From Rhizobium sp. SG_E_25_P2 (GTDB taxonomy: Bacteria; Pseudomonadota; Alphaproteobacteria; Rhizobiales; Rhizobiaceae): DNA of 64,000 nt. Within the stretch, counting starts at the first letter, position 1. The number at the start of each line of letters is the position of its first letter. Shown piece after piece: positions 35,691 through 45,119 of the stretch. The DNA lies in contig NZ_JARXVM010000003.1 in NCBI RefSeq assembly GCF_029892285.1, forward strand, positions 1 through 64,000. The letters run 5' to 3'. The notes under the pieces are model-generated. The model had not been told where the DNA came from, made no database searches, and saw only the letters and a list, made by a program, of their open reading frames with translations. Position numbers and translations under genes: made by a program.

Positions 35691-36487
35691 AAGCCGCCTC
35701 CGAGATAAGCGTCGATCACGGCGGGATTGGCCGCCACATCTGCCGGAGAGCCTTCCGCCAGCAGCTTTCCGAGCGCCATCGCCACGACGCGGGAGCAGAG
35801 CCGGGAGACCATGTCCATATTGTGCTCGATCAGCAGGATGGAGACGCCCTGACGGTTGAGCGCCGTCACGCGCTCGATGATCACCTCCAGCAAGACGGGA
35901 TTGACGCCCGCCGCCGGCTCGTCGAGCAGGATGATATCGGGATCGGCCATCAGCACGCGGGCGAGTTCCAGCAGCTTGCGCTGGCCCCCGGAAAGAATTC
36001 GGGCTGGCTGATGTTCGAGATGGCCGAGCGTGACGAAATCGAGAAGGCTGCGGGCCTTGTCGATCAGCGCGGTCTCGCGGGCGCGCACCGCCGACGGACG
36101 GAGAAAGTTGGCGAACAGGCTTTCGCCGACCTGCTGCTGGCCGCCGACCAGCACATTTTCAAGCACGCTCATCTCCGGAAAGGGGCGCGGGATCTGAAAG
36201 GTCCGCGCCAGCCCATGGGAGATGCGGGTTTCCGGCGCGGCGCCCGAGACTTCGCGCCCTGAAATCCACAGTTCGCCGGAGGTGGGTTTCAGGCTGCCGG
36301 CGATGAGGTTGAACATCGTCGTCTTGCCGGCTCCGTTGGGGCCAATCAGGCCGATCATTTCGCCGCGACCGACGGTGAGCGACATCTCGGAGACCACGGT
36401 CAGGCCCTCGAAACGTTTGGTCAGCCGCCGCGCGTCGATAACGGGCGGGAGGGAGGCCGGTGTGGTTTGAACTGTGCTGGCGGACAT
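35687..36487 (-). CDS. Liv-type ABC transporter ATP-binding protein (LivG-like)
   Basis: A 266-residue ATPase with Walker A GPNGAGKTT, the LivG-type HGLARTFQIPRPFPEMSVLEN (partial), signature LSGGQRKLLELARVL and Walker B IILLDEPAAGVNP. It is the first gene of the leftward operon and its start is taken as the ATG at 36487 (MSASTVQTT); a TTG two codons upstream is less likely. It diverges from the GntR gene across a 100-bp region containing a 12-bp palindrome, so both directions are probably under GntR control. It works with the LivF-like ATPase. Confidence 0.92.
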   Translation of the reverse strand: MSASTVQTTPASLPPVIDARRLTKRFEGLTVVSEMSLTVGRGEMIGLIGPNGAGKTTMFNLIAGSLKPTSGELWISGREVSGAAPETRISHGLARTFQIPRPFPEMSVLENVLVGGQQQVGESLFANFLRPSAVRARETALIDKARSLLDFVTLGHLEHQPARILSGGQRKLLELARVLMADPDIILLDEPAAGVNPVLLEVIIERVTALNRQGVSILLIEHNMDMVSRLCSRVVAMALGKLLAEGSPADVAANPAVIDAYLGGGL

Positions 36488-36506
36488 TTGCAAGATTCAG
36501 ACTTGA

Positions 36507-36531
36507 TTTGATGTGTGATGTTTGATCAAAC
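36507..36531. promoter_or_regulatory. Candidate GntR operator in the divergent promoter
   Basis: A perfect 12-bp palindrome GTTTGATCAAAC (36520-36531) is preceded 14 bp away by another TTTGAT half-site (36507-36512). It lies centrally between the leftward livG-like gene and the rightward gntR gene, the expected place for an autoregulatory operator. Confidence 0.5.
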
Positions 36532-36587
36532 TTTATGACCGGAAGAAAATCAACCGGTATTTCGCCGGAAAACGCATGAGGCGGGGG

Positions 36588-37298
36588 ATGACGGACATAC
36601 AGTCCAATCGCGTGGAAGGCCTGACGCCGGTCGGGCGTGAAACCGTGCAGGATCGCGTCTACGGCCAATTGCGCCAGACGCTGATCTCGGGAGGCTTCGC
36701 CGCCGGAGACGCGCTGCGCATCGTCGATCTCGCCGAACGGCTGCAGACCTCCACCATGCCGGTGCGTGAAGCGCTTGGCCGTCTCGTCTCCGAACAGGCG
36801 CTGGAGGCGATGCCGAACCGCACCGTCCGTGTGCCGCTGATCACCCGCCAACGGCTTGACGACCTCGAACGCGCCCGCGTGCTGATCGAAGGACGGATGG
36901 TCGAGCTCGCCATTGCCAATCTCACATTGCAGGATCACGAGATCCTCAAGGAAATCAACAGGCAATGCGATGCCGCGTTCACCGAACATGGCCAAGACAT
37001 CGGCCCGGTGACGTCGAGCTTCAACCAGCGCTTCCATTTTCACATTTATCAGGCGGCCGGCTCCAATGTGCTGATCCCGATCGTCGAAAGTCTGTGGCTT
37101 CAGTCCGGCCCAGTCGTGCGCGCCGCCGCCCAGATCCATGACGAGCAGGGCGGGCTTGCCGCCACCGACCATCACTGGGCGATGATCGAAGCGATCGAGC
37201 GCCGCGACGCCGACGCCGCCACGCGCGCGCTGGCAGACGATATCGGCCGATCCTTCGACCTCGTCAGAACCCGGCTTCTGGCTGAACAGGCGGCGTGA
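36588..37298 (+). CDS. GntR-family (FCD domain) transcriptional regulator
   Basis: A 236-residue GntR regulator. The N-terminal winged helix has LRQTLISGGFAAGDALRI, LAERLQTSTMPVREAL and the wing PNRTVRV; the C-terminal helical FCD domain carries RVLIEGRMVELA and FHFHIYQAAG with metal-ligand-type histidines. Several in-frame starts exist. The ATG at 36588 is preferred because GAGG lies six bases upstream, and because the most upstream candidate would begin inside the palindrome. It heads the rightward operon with the TIGR04076, reductase and solute-binding protein genes. Effector unknown. Confidence 0.87.
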   Translation: MTDIQSNRVEGLTPVGRETVQDRVYGQLRQTLISGGFAAGDALRIVDLAERLQTSTMPVREALGRLVSEQALEAMPNRTVRVPLITRQRLDDLERARVLIEGRMVELAIANLTLQDHEILKEINRQCDAAFTEHGQDIGPVTSSFNQRFHFHIYQAAGSNVLIPIVESLWLQSGPVVRAAAQIHDEQGGLAATDHHWAMIEAIERRDADAATRALADDIGRSFDLVRTRLLAEQAA

Positions 37299-37306
37299 GG
37301 AACAAA

Positions 37307-37648
37307 ATGAGCGTCAATGATCTGTTTGAACTCTACGATCTCCGCGTCGAGGTGGTGATTCCTGAAAACGGACCCGTCTATTGCGGCGCCAAGCCGGGCG
37401 ATCATTTCGAGCTTCGCGGCGAGATGCTGCATCTGCCGCCGGGGCAGGGCTTTTCGATCTATTCGCTCGCCTCGGTTCTGCCGCTTCTGGCCGCCAAGCA
37501 GCGCCCCACCCATCCGCATGACTGGATGACCACCGACGCCGAAATCGCCTGTCCGGACCCCAATTGCGGCACGCGTCTGCGCATCAAGCGGCTGGGCCTG
37601 CGCCGGTTCAGCCATGCCGAAACCACTGCCGTTCCCTTGAAAGACTGA
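37307..37648 (+). CDS. TIGR04076-family protein
   Basis: A 113-residue protein matching the TIGR04076 pattern: an N-terminal LYDLRVEVVIPENG strand, CGAKPGDHFEL, a central helix (SIYSLASVLPLLAAKQRP) and a C-terminal CPDPNCGTRLRIKRLG segment. Cysteines at about residues 25, 81 and 86 could bind a metal. The function of this family is not established. ATG 37307 begins eight bases after the GntR stop, and the reductase gene starts four bases after its own stop, so it is certainly part of this operon and probably acts on the same compound. Confidence 0.8.
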   Translation: MSVNDLFELYDLRVEVVIPENGPVYCGAKPGDHFELRGEMLHLPPGQGFSIYSLASVLPLLAAKQRPTHPHDWMTTDAEIACPDPNCGTRLRIKRLGLRRFSHAETTAVPLKD

Positions 37649-37652
37649 CATC

Positions 37653-38699
37653 ATGCAACGCATCACCCTCGCACCCGGCTACGACATTTCCCGCGTCATT
37701 CGCGGCGGCTGGCAATTGGCGGGCGGCCATGGCGCTGTCGATCCCGACGCCGCCATCGACGACATGGTGGCTTTCGCCGATGCGGGCATCACCACCTTCG
37801 ACTGCGCCGACATCTATACCGGCGTCGAGGAAATGATCGGCCGTTTTCGGCTGCGCTATCATGATCTTCGCGGTCAGGAGGCGCTCGACCGGATCCGCGT
37901 GCACACCAAATTCGTCCCCGATCTCGCCATCCTTCCCACCATCAGCAAGGCCTATGTGGAAGGCGTTATCGACACCTCGCTCACGCGGCTCAATCTGGAA
38001 CGGCTCGATCTCGTCCAGTTTCACTGGTGGGCCTATGATGTCGACAGCTGGTTGGAGACAGCGGGTTGGTTGAAGGAACTGCAGGCGGCGGGCAAGATCG
38101 ACAAGGTCAGCGCCACCAATTTCGATAGCGACCATATTGAGGCGCTGTTTGCCTCCGGCGTGACGCTCGCCTCGCTGCAGCTGCAATATTCGCTGCTCGA
38201 CAGGCGGCCCGAGAAGCGGATGACGGCGCTCGCCGCAGAGAAGAATTTCGCGCTGTTCTGCTACGGCACGGTGGCGGGCGGTTTTCTGAGTGATCGCTGG
38301 CTGGGCGTGAGTGAGCCCGAGCATCCGCTCGAAAACCGCTCTCTGACCAAATACAAGCTGATCATCGACGATATCGGCGGCTGGGATCTGTTCCAGGCGC
38401 TGCTCCGCACGCTGCGCCGCATCGCCGACCGGCGCGGAACCGACATCGCCACGATCGCCAGCGTCGCCATGCTGCGCCGGCCTGGCGTCGCCGCCGTCAT
38501 CGTCGGTGCGCGCAATCGCGATCATCTCGCCGCCAATCTGGCGATCTCCGACACGGCGCTGTCGGACGAGGATCTCTCCGAAATCGAGGCCGTCATGGCC
38601 GAGGCCAAGGAGCTGGAAGGGGACGTCTACACGCTCGAACGGGATCGGACGGGACGTCATGGGAGCATCATGAAATACAATCTCAACAAAGGGGAATGA
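37653..38699 (+). CDS. Aldo/keto reductase
   Basis: A 348-residue aldo/keto reductase with the catalytic tetrad D50, Y55, K86 and H124 (TTFDCADIYTG, HTKF, VQFHWW). It is clearly related to the reductase half of the fusion at 31606-33066: both have QFHWW, a Cys/Ala-YGT-GGFLS-WLG stretch and a TKYK/SKYKR-I-D-GGW segment. It lacks a RidA domain. It uses NAD(P)H to reduce, or NAD(P)+ to oxidise, a carbonyl/alcohol. Its gene ends one base before that of the solute-binding protein. The two related reductases probably act at successive steps on the imported substrate. Confidence 0.9.
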   Translation: MQRITLAPGYDISRVIRGGWQLAGGHGAVDPDAAIDDMVAFADAGITTFDCADIYTGVEEMIGRFRLRYHDLRGQEALDRIRVHTKFVPDLAILPTISKAYVEGVIDTSLTRLNLERLDLVQFHWWAYDVDSWLETAGWLKELQAAGKIDKVSATNFDSDHIEALFASGVTLASLQLQYSLLDRRPEKRMTALAAEKNFALFCYGTVAGGFLSDRWLGVSEPEHPLENRSLTKYKLIIDDIGGWDLFQALLRTLRRIADRRGTDIATIASVAMLRRPGVAAVIVGARNRDHLAANLAISDTALSDEDLSEIEAVMAEAKELEGDVYTLERDRTGRHGSIMKYNLNKGE

Positions 38700-38700
38700 C

Positions 38701-39957
38701 ATGAAAAAACTGGTTCTCGCATCCACCATGCTGGCGGGCCTCGCCCTGCCGGCCTTCGCCGCCGATTGCGACATCACCGTCGGCGTCGTCATGGAACTCA
38801 CGGGCCCGGCCGGCGAATATGGCAAGGCCGGCGCGAAATCGATCGAAATGGCCTTCCGCGACTTCAACGACGCCGGCGGCGTCGGCGGCTGCAAGCTCGT
38901 CATGGACACCCGTGACAGCCAGAGTCAGGGCAATGTCGCCGTCGATCAGGCCACCCAGCTGGTCAACATCAAGAAGGCGCCGGTGATTATCGGCGGCATC
39001 ATCTCGTCGGTGTCGATCCCGATCCTGACCTCGGTCACCGCGCCTGCCGGCGTGCCGCAGGTCTCGCCCGCTTCGTCCTCGCCGACGCTGACGGCGCTGG
39101 GTCGCGAGGGCAAGACCAATGGCGTGTTCTTCCGCACCATCACGTCTGATGCGCTGCAGGGCACGGCGGCGGCCAAATACGCCATCGATCAGGGCCTCAA
39201 GAAGATCGCCATCGTCAATGTCAACAACGACTTCGGCGTCAACATGGTGAAGGAATTCTCCGCCGCCTACACCAAGCTCGGCGGCGTCATCACCTCCACC
39301 ACGCCCTATAACGAAAAGCAGGCGAGCTATTCGGCCGAAGCCAGCGCCGCAATGAACGGCGAGCCGGAAGCCCTCTATCTCGTCAGCACGCCTGTCGATG
39401 GCGCGACCATTGCCCGCGCCTGGATCTCCGGCGGCGGCCCGGCCAAGTTCCTGCTCAATGACGGCATGAATTCCGGAGACTTCATCTCCGCCGTCGGCGC
39501 GCAATATCTGAACGAAGCCTATGGCACGTCCTCGGGCACCAGCCCGACCGCGTCGACTGAATATTTCAATGCCAATTACGAAAAATTCTCGGGCGGCATC
39601 TCGCCGGCGGCGCCGGCGGCAGACCGCTCCTATGACGCCGGCGCGATCGTCGCGCTCGCCATCGCCAAGGCCGGCAAGGCCGACAAGGCCGCCATCAAGG
39701 CCGCTATTCCGGAAGTCGTGGCCCCGGGCGGCGAGCCCATCCATGCCGGCAAGGCGGAGTTTGAAAAGGCGCTGAAGCTTCTCAAGGAAGGCAAGCCGAT
39801 CAAGTATGAAGGCGTCATCGGCAATGTCAGCTTCGACAAATATGGCGACATCACCGGCCCCTTCCGCCTGTGGAAGATCAAGGACGGCGAAGTGACGACC
39901 GTCGGCCAGATGGAAGCCGACGAGGTGACCAAGCTCAAGGCGTCGCTCGGCGAATAA
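38701..39957 (+). CDS. Liv-type ABC transporter solute-binding protein
   Basis: A 418-residue periplasmic binding protein of the LivJ type. A Sec signal peptide (MKKLVLASTMLAGLALPAFA) is followed by the mature start ADCDITVGVVMELTGPAGEYG. The fold-typical ISSVSIPILTSVTAPAGVPQVSPASSSP and KIAIVNVNNDFGVNM segments are present. GGGGA lies upstream of the ATG, which begins one base after the reductase stop. It supplies the LivFGHM-like proteins encoded divergently. The ligand is unknown; Liv-type receptors bind amino acids, amides, urea or aromatic acids. A strong terminator follows. Confidence 0.92.
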   Translation: MKKLVLASTMLAGLALPAFAADCDITVGVVMELTGPAGEYGKAGAKSIEMAFRDFNDAGGVGGCKLVMDTRDSQSQGNVAVDQATQLVNIKKAPVIIGGIISSVSIPILTSVTAPAGVPQVSPASSSPTLTALGREGKTNGVFFRTITSDALQGTAAAKYAIDQGLKKIAIVNVNNDFGVNMVKEFSAAYTKLGGVITSTTPYNEKQASYSAEASAAMNGEPEALYLVSTPVDGATIARAWISGGGPAKFLLNDGMNSGDFISAVGAQYLNEAYGTSSGTSPTASTEYFNANYEKFSGGISPAAPAADRSYDAGAIVALAIAKAGKADKAAIKAAIPEVVAPGGEPIHAGKAEFEKALKLLKEGKPIKYEGVIGNVSFDKYGDITGPFRLWKIKDGEVTTVGQMEADEVTKLKASLGE

Positions 39958-39978
39958 TTGATCCTGCTATCAAGACGA

Positions 39979-40004
39979 GGGCGGCGGCATGTGCGCCGCC
40001 CTTC
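39979..40004 (+). terminator. Rho-independent terminator after the Liv-type binding protein
   Basis: Perfect 8-bp stem GGGCGGCG (39979-39986) and CGCCGCCC (39994-40001), with a 7-base loop and a short TTCT tail, 22 bases after the stop codon. It ends the gntR-to-binding-protein operon. Confidence 0.75.
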
Positions 40005-40064
40005 TGCATTCACCGGCTGAAATTAGTATCTGCTCTTCGCCTCATCTGTGGGGCTTATGGGCCC

Positions 40065-40955
40065 TCAGCCGATATCCCTGTCCATCGCATGATCGAGCAA
40101 CGGGCCGATCAGCGGATTGGGGAAGCGGCGTTTGACTGTCACGGCGTAGAAGGATTCGATCATGCCGGGCAGGGCGTCGAACTCCATGAGCGAGCCGGCT
40201 TCGAGTTCGCCCTTGACCACGATCGGCGGCAACACTGCGAGGCCAGCGCCTTCGCGCGCCAAAAGACGCATCATCGCCATGTCGTCCACTTCCGCGGCCA
40301 CTTGCGGCGTCACGCCGAGACGGGCGACGAGCGCTTCGAATTGCGCCCTGACGCCGCTTTCGAGCGTCGGCAGAATGACCGGATGGGCGGCAAGGAGATC
40401 GGCGAGCGTCGCGCCTGCTTGGCCATAGGTCGGACGGCCAATCAGGCTCACCCGCTGCTGATAGACATGCTGGGCGATAAAGGGGGTGACGGAGTCGGCC
40501 ATCGGCGCCTGGTTCAACAGCACGATGTCGAGATTGAGCCCCTCCAGCGCTCCTAGCAATTCGCTGGCGCTGCCCGAACGCAGGATGATGTCTACATCCG
40601 AGCGCCCGAGAATGGGGCGAAGAAACTCGATCTGGAAGTTGCGGGACAGGGTCGCGAGCGCGCCGATGCGGATGGCGCGACGGGTTCGCCCGGTTTCCTT
40701 CAGCGTCTCGACCAGTTCCTCGCCGGTGGAGAAAATCGTGTCGGCATGGTCGAGCGCGATCCTGCCGGCTTCGGTCAGAAACAGTTGCCGGCCCCGACGC
40801 TCGAACAGCGCATGCCCCAAACGCTCCTCCAACTGCTTGATCTGAATTGATAAAGCCGATTGCGACAAGTTCAGCCGTTCGGCCGTGCGCGTCAGATTTC
40901 CGTCATGGGCGACGGCGCGGAAATAGCGCAAATGATGATAGTTCAGCTCAGACAT
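40065..40955 (-). CDS. LysR-family regulator (NhaR-like), divergent from dabBA
   Basis: A 296-residue LysR regulator. The helix-turn-helix is at about residues 18-40 (LTRTAERLNLSQSALSIQIKQL), and the N-terminus MSELNYHHLRYFRAV resembles the NhaR subgroup. The effector-binding domain contains DDMAMMRLLAREGAGLAVLPPIVV. It diverges from dabB-dabA, and a 17-bp perfect palindrome starts one base beyond its start codon, so it probably controls both itself and the pump. The signal may be inorganic carbon or pH status; this is inferred from context. Confidence 0.9.
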   Translation of the reverse strand: MSELNYHHLRYFRAVAHDGNLTRTAERLNLSQSALSIQIKQLEERLGHALFERRGRQLFLTEAGRIALDHADTIFSTGEELVETLKETGRTRRAIRIGALATLSRNFQIEFLRPILGRSDVDIILRSGSASELLGALEGLNLDIVLLNQAPMADSVTPFIAQHVYQQRVSLIGRPTYGQAGATLADLLAAHPVILPTLESGVRAQFEALVARLGVTPQVAAEVDDMAMMRLLAREGAGLAVLPPIVVKGELEAGSLMEFDALPGMIESFYAVTVKRRFPNPLIGPLLDHAMDRDIG

Positions 40956-40956
40956 G

Positions 40957-40973
40957 GTTCTATAATATAGAAC
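40957..40973. promoter_or_regulatory. 17-bp perfect palindrome, probable LysR operator
   Basis: GTTCTATAATATAGAAC, 8-bp arms around a central A, directly upstream of the LysR start codon. It includes a TATAAT hexamer (40961-40966) and fits the T-N11-A LysR box. Location suggests autorepression and control of dabBA. Confidence 0.6.
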
Positions 40974-41080
40974 GAAATTGCAGAAACAATGAATTTTTAT
41001 TGAGCATACTCGACTGATAACAAAGCCGTGAATTGCGCGGCGCCGCCTCCCAGGCCCGCAGCTCTGATCGGAGATATCTC

Positions 41081-42664
41081 ATGATCCATGCTTTACCGCT
41101 TCTTGCGCCGCTGTTGCTCGCGGCGGCATCGCTTTACGCCTTCAGATCCCCGGGCCTGCGTCCGCGCGGAGCGATCCGCGCCGCTGAAGTCGCCGCATTA
41201 AGTTCCATAATAGTTATTACCGCTTCGGGGTTTGTGCTCGGCCTCTATGGGGCGGGAACCAGCGCGACCATCGGCCTCGGCTATTTCACCCTGTCCGTTC
41301 GCCTTGATCTCGTCAGTCTGGTGATGCTCGCTTTGGTCTCCTTCATTGGTTGGGTGGTGCTTCGCTTCGCAGGAACCTTTCTGGACGGCGAGGCCCGGCA
41401 AGGCGCATTCACGGGCTGGATGACGGCAACCCTGGCGGCGGTCCTGCTGCTGGTGCAGGCGGGCTCGCTTCTGGTCCTGATCATCGGCTGGGTCGGCGCA
41501 AGCCTGCTGCTGCACCGGCCCCTGCTGTTTTATCCGGCGCGGCCCGCCGCCCGGCGCGCCGCGCGCAAGAAGTTCATCGTCTCCCGCATCGGCGACGCCG
41601 CGCTGATCTTCGGCGCCGCGCTTCTGGCGATTTCCTTCGGAACCGGCGATATCGCGACCATTCTGGCCGCCGCGCGCGAGGGTCGGGGTCTGCCGCTGAC
41701 GGTCTGCGCCGCTGCGTGTTTCGCGCTCGCCGCGCTGCTGAAATCGGCGCAGTTTCCGACCCATGGCTGGCTGACAGAAATGATGGAAGCGCCGACGCCG
41801 GTCTCCGCGCTGCTGCATGCCGGGGTGGTCAATGCCGGCGGTTTCCTGCTGATCCGGTTTGCCGATGTCATGCTGCAGGCGCCGGGCGTGCTGGCGGTTC
41901 TCGTCATGGTTGGGGGCTTCACGGCGTTGTTCGGCTGTGTGGTGATGCTCACCCAGCCGGCGGTCAAGACTTCGCTCGCCTGGTCGACCGTCGCGCAGAT
42001 GGGCTTCATGATCCTGCAATGCGGCCTGGCCCTGTTTCCGATCGCGCTGCTGCACATCGTCGCCCATTCGCTCTACAAGGCGCACGCCTTCCTGGCCTCC
42101 GGCTCGGCGGTCGAAAGGGTCGCGTCCCTCCGCCGGCCGGGTCCTGTGGCGATCCCCAACGCCCGGGCGGTCGGCCGGGCTTTCCTCCTGGCCCTCATCA
42201 TCTATGCCGCGATCGGCTTCCTGTTCGGCTTCGGTCCTATGCCGGTCCAGGCGCTGGCGCTCGGCGCCATGCTGATCTTCGGCGTCGCTTATCTCATCGC
42301 CCAAGGCCTGGCCGATGAAGCCCCCTGGGCGCTGACCGGGCGGACGTCGCTCTACTCCATCTCGGCCGCCACCGCCTATTTCGGGCTGCACCGCGTCTCC
42401 GACATGCTGATGCATGACGTGTTGCCGCCGCCGCCCTCGCCCGGTCCGCTCGAATGGACGTTGATGTTGCTCGCCGTCGTGTCCTTCGGCGCGGTGGCCG
42501 TCGCCCAGTCGCTGTTTCCGCTCTGGGCCTATCATCCGGCAGCTGCGGGCCTTCGCGTGCATCTCGCCAACGGGCTCTATGTCAACGCGCTGTTCGATCG
42601 TCTTCTCGGGGGCTGGTCGTTTGACCGCCCCGTCGCCTCAATCCCTGCGTCCGTAAAGGAGTGA
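41081..42664 (+). CDS. dabB: DabB, proton-translocating membrane subunit of the inorganic carbon pump
   Basis: A 527-residue polytopic membrane protein of the NuoL/MrpA proton-antiporter family, with roughly a dozen hydrophobic segments. The family hallmark [20 protein letters not shown] (with VSALLHAG after it) is present; K in this motif and acidic residues in the membrane normally serve proton transfer. No other complex I or Mrp genes are adjacent. Instead the DUF2309 gene follows after four bases, the defining arrangement of DabB-DabA, where DabB couples the proton gradient to DabA. The start at ATG 41081 has GGAGA upstream; a longer frame from 41033 lacks family sequence. Confidence 0.9.
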   Translation: MIHALPLLAPLLLAAASLYAFRSPGLRPRGAIRAAEVAALSSIIVITASGFVLGLYGAGTSATIGLGYFTLSVRLDLVSLVMLALVSFIGWVVLRFAGTFLDGEARQGAFTGWMTATLAAVLLLVQAGSLLVLIIGWVGASLLLHRPLLFYPARPAARRAARKKFIVSRIGDAALIFGAALLAISFGTGDIATILAAAREGRGLPLTVCAAACFALAALLKSAQFPTHGWLTEMMEAPTPVSALLHAGVVNAGGFLLIRFADVMLQAPGVLAVLVMVGGFTALFGCVVMLTQPAVKTSLAWSTVAQMGFMILQCGLALFPIALLHIVAHSLYKAHAFLASGSAVERVASLRRPGPVAIPNARAVGRAFLLALIIYAAIGFLFGFGPMPVQALALGAMLIFGVAYLIAQGLADEAPWALTGRTSLYSISAATAYFGLHRVSDMLMHDVLPPPPSPGPLEWTLMLLAVVSFGAVAVAQSLFPLWAYHPAAAGLRVHLANGLYVNALFDRLLGGWSFDRPVASIPASVKE

Positions 42665-42668
42665 ACCC

Positions 42669-45080
42669 ATGGCCGATACACCCTCTTTCGATACGCTGCG
42701 TGGTCAGGCGCTCGCTCGTGCGGCGGATAAGGCTATCACGGCGATCCCGCCGGCCTGGCCGCTGACGGCGAGTGTCGCGGTCAATCCCTTTCTCGGCCAG
42801 GCAACCGAAAGGTTCGACAAGACCGCCGCCCTGTTTTCCCGGATCGCCGGCGTGCGTCTCGCTCTGCCGCGCAAGCATTACGCCGACAAGATCGCATCGG
42901 GCGAGATTGCCCAAGAGGATCTGCTGTCGGCTCTGGCTTCCGCAGGCGCCGTCGATCTGGACCTCGCAGCGATCACATCTGCGGTGACGATGGAGCCGAA
43001 GCCGGTCTTCGCCTTGCCGACCATCGCCGATCTCGCCGCTCGCGCTGACGGAAGGGATTGGCCCGGGCTCGTGGCGGATCGTATCGGGGCCTTCGCCGCC
43101 GGCTTCTTCGATGAGGGACAGGCGCTCTGGGCCGCCTCGCGCCGCAATGGCCTCTACGCCGCCTGGCGGGCCTTCGCCATGCATGACCTGACGCCGGAGA
43201 TCCTGGGTCTCAAGGGTTTCGGCGCGCATGTGGCCGACACGCCGGAGGCGCCCGAGGCCGCGATCGAACGGGCCGCCGTCTCGCTCGGCCTCGGAGCCGA
43301 GCCGGGGACATACTTCCACCAACTGCTGCTGACGCTCGGCGGCTGGGCGCAATATGCGCGGCACATTCAGTTCAAGGCCGAAGTCTCGGGCCGCACTGAC
43401 CCCTCCCCGCTCGAATTGCTCGCTATCCGGCTCGTTTTCGAGGAAGCGCTTTTTGTCAGGCGCAAAGCCGCAATCGAAGAAGAATGGCGCAAGGTGCGGA
43501 AGATCCATGCCGGACCGCTAACCCCGGATGCCGATACACGCATCGACGCCGTGCTGCAGCAGGCCGTAGAGCGGGCGGCCCAGCGCAAGCTGGCGTCTCT
43601 CCTCGCCGCGCCGCAGGCCGACAAACTTGCCGAAATCAGACCTATGCTGCAGGCCGCCTTCTGCATCGATGTCCGGTCGGAAGTCTTCAGGCGCGCGCTC
43701 GAAAGCGCCGATAGCAGCATCCGGACGCTCGGCTTCGCCGGCTTCTTCGGCCTCGGCGCGAGCCATAAGGGCTTTGCCTCCGATGTGTCCGAACACCGCC
43801 TGCCCGTTCTGCTGAAGCCGTCGGTCTTCACCTGCGCCGAGGTGGAGGAGAACAAGGATGCCGATCGGCAGGCGCGCTTCAGCGCCCGCGCTATCCGCGC
43901 CTGGGGGCGGTTCAAGCTGGCGGCGGTGTCTTCCTTCGCCTTTGTGGAGGCAATGGGGCCTGTTTATGCGGCCAAATTGCTGCGCGACGGCCTCTGTTTC
44001 GGCAAGGGCAAGCGGCCCGACGCCGCCAAGCCACGCTTTTCTCCGAGCCTCGATCTCGATCAGCGCGCCGGCATGGCCGAGACGGTGCTCAGAGCGATGT
44101 CGCTGACCGAAGGCTTCGGCCGCTATGTGTTGATCGCGGGTCATGGCGCCAATACGGTAAACAATCCCTATGCCAGCGCGCTGCATTGCGGCGCCTGCGG
44201 CGGCTATGCTGGTGATGTCAATGCGCGTCTGCTCGCGGACCTGCTCAATGATCGCGACATACGCGAGAGGCTGGCGCTGAAGGGCATCCGCATCCCGACG
44301 GATACTGTGTTCCTGGCCGGTCTGCATGACACAACGACCGACGCCGTCACCTTGTTTACGGATGATGTCGACGCCGCTGTCGCCGCAGAAGATCTGTCGC
44401 GCATCCGGAATTGGCTGGCGCTGGCGGGCCAGCTGACGAGGGCGGAACGCGCGCTCAGGCTGCCGCGCGCCAAGGCGGGCAACGTGAGCGGACGGAGCCG
44501 CGACTGGTCGGAAGTGCGCCCGGAATTCGGCCTCGCCGGTTGCCGCGCCTTCATCGCCGCGCCGCGGAGCCGCACGGTCGGACGGTCGCTCGAGGGGCAG
44601 GCCTTCCTGCACGACTATGTCTGGCGGAAGGACGAGGGTTTCAAGATCCTCGAACTGATCCTGACGGCGCCGGTGGTGGTGGCGAGCTGGATCAGCCTGC
44701 AATATTTCGGCTCTTCGGTCGCGCCCTCGCTGTTTGGGGCCGGCAACAAGCTGTTGCACAATGTCGTCGGCGGCATCGGCGTGGTCGAAGGCAATGGCGG
44801 AACCCTTCGCGCCGGACTTCCCTGGCAATCGGTGCATGACGGCGAGGGTTTCTTGCATGAGCCGCTGCGCCTGACGGTGGCGGTGGACGCTCCGAGGGCG
44901 GCAATTTCAGATATCCTGCAGCGCCATCCGCAAGTCCGCGCGCTGTTCGACAATGGTTGGCTGAGCCTCTTCTCGCTCGATGATGCGGGGCAATTGGCCT
45001 GGCGTTACAAAGGCGATCTGCGCTGGGAGGACGCCACATCCGGTCTCGAAGGGCGTGCGATGGTGAAAAATGCGAGCTGA
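42669..45080 (+). CDS. dabA: DabA (DUF2309), zinc-dependent subunit of the inorganic carbon pump
   Basis: An 803-residue cytoplasmic, membrane-associated protein of the DUF2309/DabA family, which resembles beta-carbonic anhydrase and is thought to hydrate CO2 to bicarbonate vectorially. The predicted zinc and catalytic residues are all visible: C332 and D334 in FCIDVRSE, H492 in [11 protein letters not shown] and C507 in LHCGACGG. Their spacing (2 and 15 residues) matches, from memory, the Halothiobacillus protein. AGGAG precedes the ATG at 42669. With DabB it would raise cytoplasmic bicarbonate for carboxylases in a heterotroph growing at air-level CO2. Confidence 0.93.
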   Translation: MADTPSFDTLRGQALARAADKAITAIPPAWPLTASVAVNPFLGQATERFDKTAALFSRIAGVRLALPRKHYADKIASGEIAQEDLLSALASAGAVDLDLAAITSAVTMEPKPVFALPTIADLAARADGRDWPGLVADRIGAFAAGFFDEGQALWAASRRNGLYAAWRAFAMHDLTPEILGLKGFGAHVADTPEAPEAAIERAAVSLGLGAEPGTYFHQLLLTLGGWAQYARHIQFKAEVSGRTDPSPLELLAIRLVFEEALFVRRKAAIEEEWRKVRKIHAGPLTPDADTRIDAVLQQAVERAAQRKLASLLAAPQADKLAEIRPMLQAAFCIDVRSEVFRRALESADSSIRTLGFAGFFGLGASHKGFASDVSEHRLPVLLKPSVFTCAEVEENKDADRQARFSARAIRAWGRFKLAAVSSFAFVEAMGPVYAAKLLRDGLCFGKGKRPDAAKPRFSPSLDLDQRAGMAETVLRAMSLTEGFGRYVLIAGHGANTVNNPYASALHCGACGGYAGDVNARLLADLLNDRDIRERLALKGIRIPTDTVFLAGLHDTTTDAVTLFTDDVDAAVAAEDLSRIRNWLALAGQLTRAERALRLPRAKAGNVSGRSRDWSEVRPEFGLAGCRAFIAAPRSRTVGRSLEGQAFLHDYVWRKDEGFKILELILTAPVVVASWISLQYFGSSVAPSLFGAGNKLLHNVVGGIGVVEGNGGTLRAGLPWQSVHDGEGFLHEPLRLTVAVDAPRAAISDILQRHPQVRALFDNGWLSLFSLDDAGQLAWRYKGDLRWEDATSGLEGRAMVKNAS

Positions 45081-45119
45081 TAGCATATGCAGGAAAGACG
45101 CGTGCGACTCAGATAGACA

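Noticed and set aside
40957-40973. Palindrome as a rho-independent terminator of an upstream gene
   Set aside because: It is A+T-rich, lies next to a start codon in a divergent promoter, and has no room for a loop, so an operator is far more likely.
41198-42562. 454-codon minus-strand frame rich in Gln, Arg and His
   Set aside because: Antisense to dabB; the composition mirrors the hydrophobic codons of the membrane protein.
41081-42664. NuoL of respiratory complex I or an Mrp antiporter subunit
   Set aside because: No other nuo or mrp genes are adjacent, and the DUF2309 gene follows directly, which identifies DabB.
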